This document shows positions 1 to 5,235 of a stretch of 5,235 bases of DNA, in pieces (the stretch's first letter is position 1; each line of letters opens with the position of its first letter). The notes under the pieces are model-generated. The model had not been told where the DNA came from. It saw only the letters and a list, made by a program, of their open reading frames with translations, and did no database searches. The position numbers and the translations under genes were made by a program. The stretch comes from Sideroxydans sp. Its GTDB lineage: Bacteria > Pseudomonadota > Gammaproteobacteria > Burkholderiales > Gallionellaceae. The stretch covers positions 1 to 5,235 of the forward strand of contig JAGVFD010000187.1 in NCBI GenBank assembly GCA_020057805.1, in the 5' to 3' direction.

Positions 1-20
1 AATATAAAAGTAAATTTCAT
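1..20 (-). CDS. Start of an unidentified downstream gene (partial, first 6 codons)
   Basis: An ATG at 20-18 opens a frame reading MKFTFI before the window edge. It is preceded by GGAG (32-29) with an 8-nt spacer, which is a near-ideal ribosome binding site. The lysine followed by hydrophobic residues would suit the start of a signal peptide or a membrane segment, but six residues cannot identify a product. It lies 89 nt downstream of the stop codon of the large outer-membrane protein, on the same strand. No convincing terminator separates them, so co-transcription is possible. The call rests only on start codon, ribosome binding site and position. Confidence 0.5.
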
Positions 21-28
21 GAGTCAAA

Positions 29-32
29 CTCC
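29..32 (-). promoter_or_regulatory. Shine-Dalgarno sequence for the gene starting at 20
   Basis: GGAG on the minus strand, 8 nt upstream of the ATG at 20-18. It is the main reason to believe that a gene starts at the left edge. It also favours this ATG over the one at 56-54, which opens only a 10-codon frame and has no ribosome binding site. Confidence 0.5.
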
Positions 33-109
33 GTGCTGATATTTAGAAAAGTTCATGTGTGTAGCGTGATTGAAAATTAGGCGGCTGGCAATTTAACCAA
101 GACGCGTGA

Positions 110-2899
110 TTAAAACGTCTGCCCCAATTTGAAATAAACTCGGTTGCCACTGTTGAGGTCAAAACCGTGCGCTACCCCGATGCTTAAAGGGAGTGGCAGG
201 CGGTAGAACAATTTCGTTTCCGCATTGAGTTCGATGCCCATGCCTTTATAAACGGGCGCGTTGGACGCACCTTGATTCCACACGCTGCCCGCATCGAGGA
301 AGGTGGTGGCGGAGAGTCGGTTGATTCCTACGGGCGGCGACATGAAGTGATGGTCAATATCGACCAGCGGGATCTGCCAGCCTACACTTAAGGTGCGTGC
401 ATTGTTGCCTTGCAAGGCCAGCTCGCTGCCGGCATACCCATGTAATGGCAGTGCACGTTGATTGAGGGTCGGGGCGATAGAGGCGCTCGTTGTGTTGTAA
501 GCGCCGCCCAATTGGAATGGCTCGGTCACCCCTGCGGCATGGGCTTCTGTCCAATGCGCGCTCAACACGCTGCTGCCAATCGGCCATAGTTTTTGCGCAT
601 CCAGTCGCAGCACGTTGCCGTCGTAATAGGTGTTGAATGGGCGGTAACTTTCAAACAGCAGTCGTGCGAACGTGCCGCGATTGTAAGCGGTGGCATACCA
701 GCCGCTTTCACGCGAATCATATTGCGCAAAAATAGCAGCAACGCGTTCCAGTTGTGGATAGGTGGTAATGCTATTGATGCGCACGCGGTCCGTGCTTTGT
801 TGCGCTGCACCGATGCCAACGTGGATGCGACGTTCGCTCTGTAACCAAGGCTGCATTGACACCCACTGTGCGCTGGTGCTGCGGTCATAAATAGTGGTCT
901 TTTCTTGCCCTGCTAACCCTGTCCATTGCTTGGCAAATAGGTCGCGGCTTAAGCCAAAGAAATGCCGGTTGAGATAGTTATAGCTCACGTTGCCGATGGG
1001 TTCGTTTTGCGAAAATTCCCACAAAGCATTCACGCTATAGGTGTGCCACTGCATCGCGTCTGCGCCGTAAGTGGAGAGGCCGTAAGCGACTAGACCACGA
1101 TCTGCAAACGAGCTGGGAAACCAACTGCGCGGATAGACGGAATTGAGTGCCGAGTAGGCTTGCGCTTCGCCCAGCAGTGCGTTGCTAGCAGCAGTGGCGG
1201 TGAGCAGTGGGAGGGTGTTGCTAACAGCGGATGTAGATGCAGTGACGGTATTAGCTAAAAGACGTAACTCCGTACCGCCCGCTGCCATCACAACCAGCAC
1301 CACCGAGCCATCCGCTGCGATGCCGCTTTGTAACGTCACCCCTGTGTAGGTATGGCTTAAGCGGGTGAGTTCGCCTGTGCCGATTTGATAACGCCATAGA
1401 TTTTGCACGCGGTCTTTTGAAGCGATGAATTCCAATTGCAGCCCTTCGCGTGCGTAACGCAAGCCTTGCAGGGGTGCATCGAAATTAAACAGCACGCGTG
1501 AGGTGGATTGCGGCACATTAAATTCTACAATCTGCCACGCGCTATTCTTTTTCAGAATCATCGCTACCCTTGATCCGTCGGCATTGGCGGCGACGTCAAT
1601 CGCTTCCATGCCATCCGTACCTGCGTACAGATTTTTTATCTTATGCGCGTTGTCTGTGTGCACTTCCAATAAATCCAAACTGGGCACGCCGCCTTCGTGT
1701 TTCAGTGCGGCAATACGTGAACCTGCCCACACCGCGCGGCGATAGCGCTGGCCTTCGGTGAGGCGCTGAATACCTGTGTTTTCAGTCCACGTATAAAGGT
1801 CGTAATACAAATTGTAGTTATCAAAAATATCGGGTTGGGCGATGAGCAGCGTGCCATCTGGGTGTGCGTCGATATGAGCGTTAGCGCGTAGGTCGGTGAG
1901 CTCTCGTGTTGCACCTTGCGTATCCAGATGCAGCAGTTTGGCGCCTAACAATCCATCATTGACCACGGCCAATACGCCGTCTGGCACCGACGTAATCGAG
2001 CTGATGTTGTAGTGCGCTTTGAGCAATGGCGCACCATCGGCGCGGGGTGTGGCTTTGATCGTGGCCGTGCGCGTATCAATCTGCTCACCTAAATCCAGCA
2101 AAAATTCATCCCACAATTCAGACAGTGGCTTGCCTGTGATGGGAATGGGATTGGACTGCACCATCGGCACAATGTTGTCGCTGTAGTTTTGGATGTAACG
2201 CACCGCAGCATCCGCGCCATATTTGCGATTGAGAAAATCGTAAAAATATACGCCGTACAAATATTGTTTCGAGGTGGGCAACCTGCGGCCATTGGAATTT
2301 ATTTCAGCTAATGAGATAAACCCATACTCACGCTCGATGCGCATGAGCGCTTCAAACTCGGCATTCAGCAAGCGACCTTTGCCTTGTGCTGGGAAGCTCT
2401 CATTCAAGGTGGCGATTCCCTCGATACCCCAAGTGGGCTGTACCGCATTGGGGAACAGTAAATCGAAGCGACCAAAAATACCGCGCATATCTCTTAACAC
2501 TCCGACTTTGTCCATATGCACGGTATGTGTGAACTCATGGGTGATAAGACCGTCCAGCCAGTTGTGGTTGTGCAGCAATTCGCCATCGTCAGGCGGTGTT
2601 AAAAACAGCACATTTTCATTGAAGGGAAGTGGGGTGGAGAAGCCATTGGAAATGTCATACGAATCGAGCAACATCAATTCGGTTTTGTCTTTGGGTTGCC
2701 ACGCCAATTGTTGGGTGATGCGCGTGTAAGCATCTTCAGCATAAATCGCGGCACGCTCGGCTTGGGTGCGTTGGCTGTGCAGATAGTTAATGCGAAAGTG
2801 CGGCGTATCCGCGCTGCGCCAATCTTGGCTTGGGTTAGGGCCGATGGCATGAGCAGAGCTTGAAACAACAGCAGCGAGCAAAACGATTTTGCGCAACAT
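110..2899 (-). CDS. Exported metallopeptidase / beta-propeller / Omp85-like outer-membrane barrel protein
   Basis: A 929-residue protein counted from the ATG at 2899-2897. An upstream in-frame ATG (2968) would add 23 basic residues in front of a clean signal peptide and overlap lolD. The chosen ATG has TTGGAG 7 nt upstream. Residues 1-18 are a signal peptide (basic start, hydrophobic core, AHA before the cut). Residues ~25-290 look like a peptidase-MA-type zinc metallopeptidase: a W...TPHFRINY opening, HEFTH at 121-125 (His121, Glu122, His125) and WGIEG with Glu160 as a possible third ligand. Residues ~295-550 carry PDG/ADG-type repeats like TolB/PD40 propeller blades. A Ser/Thr/Ala-rich linker follows, then from ~600 a barrel-like C-terminus with an LHGY segment (819-822), the Omp85-like FLDAGSVW (867-874) and a terminal Phe, the usual BAM recognition end. 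No POTRA domain is evident. The domain calls come from reading motifs; substrate and role are unknown. It could instead be a catalytically idle scaffold. Confidence 0.8.
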   Translation of the reverse strand: MLRKIVLLAAVVSSSAHAIGPNPSQDWRSADTPHFRINYLHSQRTQAERAAIYAEDAYTRITQQLAWQPKDKTELMLLDSYDISNGFSTPLPFNENVLFLTPPDDGELLHNHNWLDGLITHEFTHTVHMDKVGVLRDMRGIFGRFDLLFPNAVQPTWGIEGIATLNESFPAQGKGRLLNAEFEALMRIEREYGFISLAEINSNGRRLPTSKQYLYGVYFYDFLNRKYGADAAVRYIQNYSDNIVPMVQSNPIPITGKPLSELWDEFLLDLGEQIDTRTATIKATPRADGAPLLKAHYNISSITSVPDGVLAVVNDGLLGAKLLHLDTQGATRELTDLRANAHIDAHPDGTLLIAQPDIFDNYNLYYDLYTWTENTGIQRLTEGQRYRRAVWAGSRIAALKHEGGVPSLDLLEVHTDNAHKIKNLYAGTDGMEAIDVAANADGSRVAMILKKNSAWQIVEFNVPQSTSRVLFNFDAPLQGLRYAREGLQLEFIASKDRVQNLWRYQIGTGELTRLSHTYTGVTLQSGIAADGSVVLVVMAAGGTELRLLANTVTASTSAVSNTLPLLTATAASNALLGEAQAYSALNSVYPRSWFPSSFADRGLVAYGLSTYGADAMQWHTYSVNALWEFSQNEPIGNVSYNYLNRHFFGLSRDLFAKQWTGLAGQEKTTIYDRSTSAQWVSMQPWLQSERRIHVGIGAAQQSTDRVRINSITTYPQLERVAAIFAQYDSRESGWYATAYNRGTFARLLFESYRPFNTYYDGNVLRLDAQKLWPIGSSVLSAHWTEAHAAGVTEPFQLGGAYNTTSASIAPTLNQRALPLHGYAGSELALQGNNARTLSVGWQIPLVDIDHHFMSPPVGINRLSATTFLDAGSVWNQGASNAPVYKGMGIELNAETKLFYRLPLPLSIGVAHGFDLNSGNRVYFKLGQTF

Positions 2900-2906
2900 A
2901 CGGAGA

Positions 2907-2910
2907 CTCC
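2907..2910 (-). promoter_or_regulatory. Shine-Dalgarno sequence that fixes the start at 2899
   Basis: GGAG (within TTGGAG) lies 7 nt upstream of the ATG at 2899-2897. Together with the signal peptide that begins directly at this ATG, it decides against the longer frame starting at 2968. Confidence 0.7.
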
Positions 2911-2945
2911 AACGGTTTGATTTAAGACGGCGCTGAATAGGTGAA

Positions 2946-3623
2946 TTAGGCCGCTTGCAACACGCCATCCACCAACTTCAACTGGCGTTGCATCTTGCTG
3001 GCAAGCTCAAGGTCGTGGGTGACGATGATGAAGCTGGTGTTGAGTTTGGCGTTGAGGGTCTGCATCAGATCGAACAGGGCGAGGGCGCTGGCGCGATCTA
3101 GATTGCCAGTGGGTTCGTCAGCGAGAACGCAGGCAGGTTGGGTGACTAGCGCGCGCGCTACGGCGACGCGTTGACGTTCGCCGCCAGAGAGTTCGGCGGG
3201 CAGGTGACGCACACGTTGGGCGAGGCCAACTTGTTCCAACATAGCTGCCGCTTGGGGATGCGCTTCGGCCGGCTTCATGCCCCGAATCAGCAAGGGCATG
3301 GCGACGTTCTCTAGTGCCGTGAATTCGGCCAGCAGATGGTGGAACTGATAGACGAAACCAAGCGATTTGTTGCGCAGTTCGCCGCGCTGTGTTTCGTTCA
3401 TCTTCGATACGTCTTGCCCAAGGATGCTGACGCTACCGCTGGTGAGGGTGTCGAGACCGCCAAGTAGATGGAGTAGGGTGCTTTTGCCCGAGCCCGATGC
3501 GCCGACGATGGCGATACGCTCACCTTGCGCCACCTCAAGATTGACGCCCTTCAACACGGTGACGCTCAAGTCACCTTGCGAATAGGTCTTGTTCAAATCG
3601 CGGCAGGAGATGACGTTATTCAT
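2946..3623 (-). CDS. lolD: LolD, ATP-binding subunit of the lipoprotein-releasing ABC transporter
   Basis: A 225-residue ABC ATPase of normal LolD length. It powers release of outer-membrane-destined lipoproteins from the inner membrane to the periplasmic carrier LolA and sits on the cytoplasmic face of the permease. All ATPase motifs are intact: Walker [10 protein letters not shown] (41-49), Q-loop Gln93 within VYQFHHLL (the LolD-typical form), signature LSGGERQR (145-152), Walker B VLADE (166-170) with catalytic Glu170, D-loop GNLD (173-176) and switch His203. The ATG (3623-3621) overlaps the end of lolC by 8 nt. GAGG (3636-3633) lies inside lolC, 9 nt upstream, which suggests translational coupling. 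MacB and FtsE ATPases are related, but the YQFHHLL motif and the LolC-type neighbour favour LolD. Confidence 0.95.
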   Translation of the reverse strand: MNNVISCRDLNKTYSQGDLSVTVLKGVNLEVAQGERIAIVGASGSGKSTLLHLLGGLDTLTSGSVSILGQDVSKMNETQRGELRNKSLGFVYQFHHLLAEFTALENVAMPLLIRGMKPAEAHPQAAAMLEQVGLAQRVRHLPAELSGGERQRVAVARALVTQPACVLADEPTGNLDRASALALFDLMQTLNAKLNTSFIIVTHDLELASKMQRQLKLVDGVLQAA

Positions 3624-4860
3624 AGCGCAATGCCTCTGCGGGTTGCACCTTAGATGCGCGCCAGCTTGGATAGATCGTAGCGAACAAACTGATGAGGAAG
3701 GACATTCCTGCGACGATGAATACGTCAGCCTTTTGCAAATCAGAGGGCAGTTCGCTGATGTAGTAAAACTCTTTGGACAGGAACTGTACGCCGAACAGGT
3801 GCTCGATGAAGGGAACGATGGTGCCGATATTCAGCGCCAGCACTACGCCGCCCAACACACCTAATCCCATGCCGATGAGTCCGATCAACATGCCTTGCAC
3901 CATGAATATCTGCATGATGCTCTTGGGCGATGCACCGAGCGTGCGCAGGATGGCGATGTCGGCTTGTTTGTCGGTGACCGCCATCACCAAGGTGGAGACG
4001 ATGTTGAAGGCGGCGACCAATACGATGAGCGAGAGGATGATGAACATCATCTTCTTCTCCATCGCGACGACGGCGAAATAGTTGGCGTTTTGGCGCGTCC
4101 AATCGCTGGCGTAGACATCATTGGGTAATTGTTTTTCCAATTCGCGCGCCACTTGCGGCGCACGGTCAAGGTCGTTCAAACTGCCGCTGATGCCACTCAC
4201 CGATTCGCCCATGCGATAAAGTTTTTGCGCGTCTTCTAGATGAATGAGCGCCAGTGCGTTGTCGTAAGGCGCCATGCCAATTTCAAAAATGCCGACAACG
4301 TGAAATTGCTTCAGACGCGGCATCATGCCTGCGGGGGTGACTTGGCCTTGTGGCGTGATGAGTAAAACAGTTTCGCCTACCTGCGCTCCCAGCGTGCGCG
4401 CTAAATCCACCCCCAACACGATGTTGAATTCGCCTGAACGTAATGCGCTTAACTCGCCGCGCTTCATCTTGTCGCCCAGCGCAGTGAGATGTTGTTCCGC
4501 ATCCGGCAAGATACCGCGCACCATCACGCCTTCCATGCGATCGCTCACCGACACCATGCCTTGCCCATTTACAAATGGCGCGGCGGCATGTACCGCAGAA
4601 TGGTGTGCCACGGTGTCGAGCGAGGTTTGCCAATCACGCAACTGCCCATCCTGACTGCTGATTTGTAAATGCGGTGTGATACCCAAAATGCGCGCCCGAA
4701 TCTCTTTCTGAAATCCGTTCATCACCGATAAAACCACAATCAAGGCCATCACCCCCAGCCCGATGCCCAACATAGAGATGAGCGAAATGAACGAGATGAA
4801 ATGATTGCGGCGCTTGGCGCGGGTGTAACGCAGGCCGATGAAGAGTTCGTAGGGTTGCAA
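3616..4860 (-). CDS. lolC: LolC/LolF-type permease of the lipoprotein-releasing ABC transporter
   Basis: A 414-residue inner-membrane protein of the usual LolC/E length. One membrane segment lies at ~21-48, after the family-typical [19 protein letters not shown] large periplasmic domain spans ~50-268, followed by three more segments at ~270-295, ~314-345 and ~379-398. This is the FtsX/MacB-type four-helix plan. The [14 protein letters not shown] stretch (168-181) lies where LolC has the hairpin 'Hook' that captures LolA. The [11 protein letters not shown] loop (305-315) is the likely contact with LolD. The start is TTG (4860-4858). No ATG or GTG lies between it and the in-frame stop at 4893-4891, and the next Met is inside the first membrane helix. 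No clear Shine-Dalgarno precedes it. There is no lolE beside lolD, so this is probably a LolF-like subunit acting as a homodimer with LolD. Confidence 0.92.
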   Translation of the reverse strand: MQPYELFIGLRYTRAKRRNHFISFISLISMLGIGLGVMALIVVLSVMNGFQKEIRARILGITPHLQISSQDGQLRDWQTSLDTVAHHSAVHAAAPFVNGQGMVSVSDRMEGVMVRGILPDAEQHLTALGDKMKRGELSALRSGEFNIVLGVDLARTLGAQVGETVLLITPQGQVTPAGMMPRLKQFHVVGIFEIGMAPYDNALALIHLEDAQKLYRMGESVSGISGSLNDLDRAPQVARELEKQLPNDVYASDWTRQNANYFAVVAMEKKMMFIILSLIVLVAAFNIVSTLVMAVTDKQADIAILRTLGASPKSIMQIFMVQGMLIGLIGMGLGVLGGVVLALNIGTIVPFIEHLFGVQFLSKEFYYISELPSDLQKADVFIVAGMSFLISLFATIYPSWRASKVQPAEALRYE

Positions 4861-4939
4861 GATGGTTTTGTTTGGGTTTGGAGACGGGCACTAGTTTGCC
4901 ATAAGATAGTTCTGCAGCGAATGGATTCTCTGCCTCGAA

Positions 4940-5037
4940 GACTAGTACAGTTTTTCTGAGATGGTGTGATGGACTTTTGTACGGAAAATCCCTTTCCCTC
5001 ACGTTGGTGGGAGAAAGGGAGGTGATGGGACTAGTAC
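4940..5037. repeat. Pair of 9-bp GACTAGTAC repeats in the intergenic region
   Basis: GACTAGTAC occurs at 4940-4948 and again at 5029-5037 in the same orientation, 89 bp apart. A third ACTAGT core lies at 4890-4895, just upstream of lolC. The tetramer CTAG is generally scarce in proteobacterial genomes, so three within about 150 bp is notable. Function is unknown; protein binding sites or chance are both possible. Confidence 0.4.
4985..5020 (-). terminator. Rho-independent-like terminator of the NHL-repeat gene
   Basis: Read on the minus strand, the arms 5020-5007 and 5002-4989 form a 14-position stem: 12 Watson-Crick pairs, one G-U and one C-A mismatch. The loop is CAAC and TTTT follows at 4988-4985. 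It starts 24 nt after the NHL gene's stop codon. The short T-run and the A/T-rich stem base make it moderate in strength. It separates the NHL gene from lolC, which implies that lolC has its own promoter between here and 4861. The CCCTTTC-rich stem also resembles dispersed intergenic stem-loops found in many proteobacteria, so it may be a member of such a repeat family. Confidence 0.65.
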
Positions 5038-5060
5038 TGGCTATCAGTCGGTATAGCCAG
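5037..5060 (-). other. Perfect 8-bp hairpin spanning the stop codon of the NHL-repeat gene
   Basis: CTGGCTAT (5037-5044) is exactly complementary to ATAGCCAG (5053-5060), with an 8-nt loop at 5045-5052. In the minus-strand transcript the TGA stop lies at the loop/3'-arm junction, and a second in-frame stop, TAG, lies in the 3' arm. No T-run follows, so it is not a terminator by itself. It may protect the mRNA 3' end together with the terminator hairpin downstream, or be chance. Confidence 0.5.
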
Positions 5061-5235
5061 AGACCGTGGGTGTTCCGGCGAGGGTGGAAACTACACCTGC
5101 GGCAGTGATCTTGCGAATGATGTTATTCCCTGTGTCGGCGACGTAAATATTGCCAGCGCCATCGACCGCGATTCCTCTTGGCAAGTCAAAACGCGCAGCA
5201 GTCAAGCTGCCATTGGCGTAAAACAAGCCAGAAAC
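5044..5235 (-). CDS. NHL-repeat beta-propeller protein, C-terminal end (partial)
   Basis: The last 63 codons of a gene that enters from the right edge; the frame is open to the edge, so the TTG at 5226-5224 is not a real start. The fragment reads as one NHL repeat: TAARFDLPRGIAVDGAGNIY, then VADTGNNIIRKIT and VSTLAG. NHL repeats build six-bladed propellers, usually in exported or surface proteins, that bind protein, RNA or glycan ligands. The repeat junction VSG(L/F)YANGSLTAARF at the fragment start and VSGYTD at the end occupy equivalent places. The protein therefore stops inside the linker that would open a further repeat, with tandem stops TGA TAG. Its function cannot be told from this piece. 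A terminator follows, so it is probably not co-transcribed with lolC. Confidence 0.85.
   Translation of the reverse strand, partial: VSGLFYANGSLTAARFDLPRGIAVDGAGNIYVADTGNNIIRKITAAGVVSTLAGTPTVSGYTD

Noticed and set aside
27..56. A 10-codon leader-like frame (ATG at 56-54) ahead of the gene at the left edge
   Set aside because: No ribosome binding site, no attenuator-like structure, and too short to separate from chance.
57..111. Terminator or direct-repeat element after the large gene (GCGTGATT at 64-71 and 104-111; AAATT/AATTT dyad at 74-94)
   Set aside because: The dyad has only a 5-bp A/T stem with an 11-nt loop, and the repeats are 8 bp only. Both are within chance expectation.
2900..2968. 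A longer N-terminus for the metallopeptidase/barrel protein from the ATG at 2968
   Set aside because: It would place 23 basic, Cys-containing residues before a complete signal peptide and overlap the lolD stop. The ATG at 2899 has a proper Shine-Dalgarno sequence.
3589..4654. Plus-strand and alternate-frame open readings across lolC and lolD
   Set aside because: They lie antisense or out of frame to well-recognised genes and have no family-like motifs or ribosome binding sites.
4896..4945. A sigma-70 promoter for lolC using TATCTT (4908-4903) as -10
   Set aside because: No acceptable -35 hexamer lies 16-18 bp upstream, so I could not support a specific promoter although one is expected in this interval.
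4634..5002. A 122-codon minus-strand frame starting with GTG upstream of lolC and running into it
   Set aside because: It overlaps the lolC N-terminus in another frame, has no ribosome binding site, starts inside the terminator hairpin and shows low-complexity His/Arg/Pro-rich content typical of an out-of-frame reading.
4940..5037. TrpR-type operator suggested by ACTAGTAC
   Set aside because: TrpR operators need paired, closely spaced CTAG half-sites (as in ACTAGTTAACTAGT). Here the sites are single and about 50 to 90 bp apart, and no tryptophan gene is nearby.

Overview
The window reads as a bacterial chromosome segment with every supported gene on the minus strand, so transcription runs from high to low coordinates. 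The LolC/LolD sequences, a base composition only slightly GC-rich by eye, and a single LolC-type permease next to lolD suggest a Gram-negative proteobacterium. Betaproteobacteria (a Gallionella/Nitrosomonadales-like relative) is my best guess; this is an inference from protein style, not a search.

Layout in transcription order. (1) 5235-5044: the C-terminal end of an NHL-repeat beta-propeller protein that begins outside the window. A perfect 8-bp hairpin sits across its stop codon. (2) 5043-4861: an intergenic region with a rho-independent-like terminator (4985-5020) and three ACTAGT sites. Any promoter for the Lol genes should lie here, but none is clear. (3) 4860-3616: lolC (LolF-like), an inner-membrane permease with a TTG start. 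(4) 3623-2946: lolD, the ABC ATPase, overlapping the lolC end by 8 nt. (5) 2899-110: a large exported protein that appears to join a zinc-metallopeptidase domain (HEFTH), a TolB/PD40-like beta-propeller and an Omp85/BamA-like outer-membrane barrel ending in Phe. (6) 20-1: the first six codons of another minus-strand gene with a good Shine-Dalgarno sequence.

lolC and lolD together would form the ATP-driven machine that extracts lipoproteins from the inner membrane and hands them to LolA. The large protein follows lolD after 46 nt with no visible terminator, so it is probably in the same transcript. It may be an envelope protein whose biogenesis or role is linked to outer-membrane assembly. It is the least ordinary element here: a predicted protease carried on its own Omp85-like barrel, comparable in plan (not in homology of the passenger) to patatin-Omp85 type Vd proteins.
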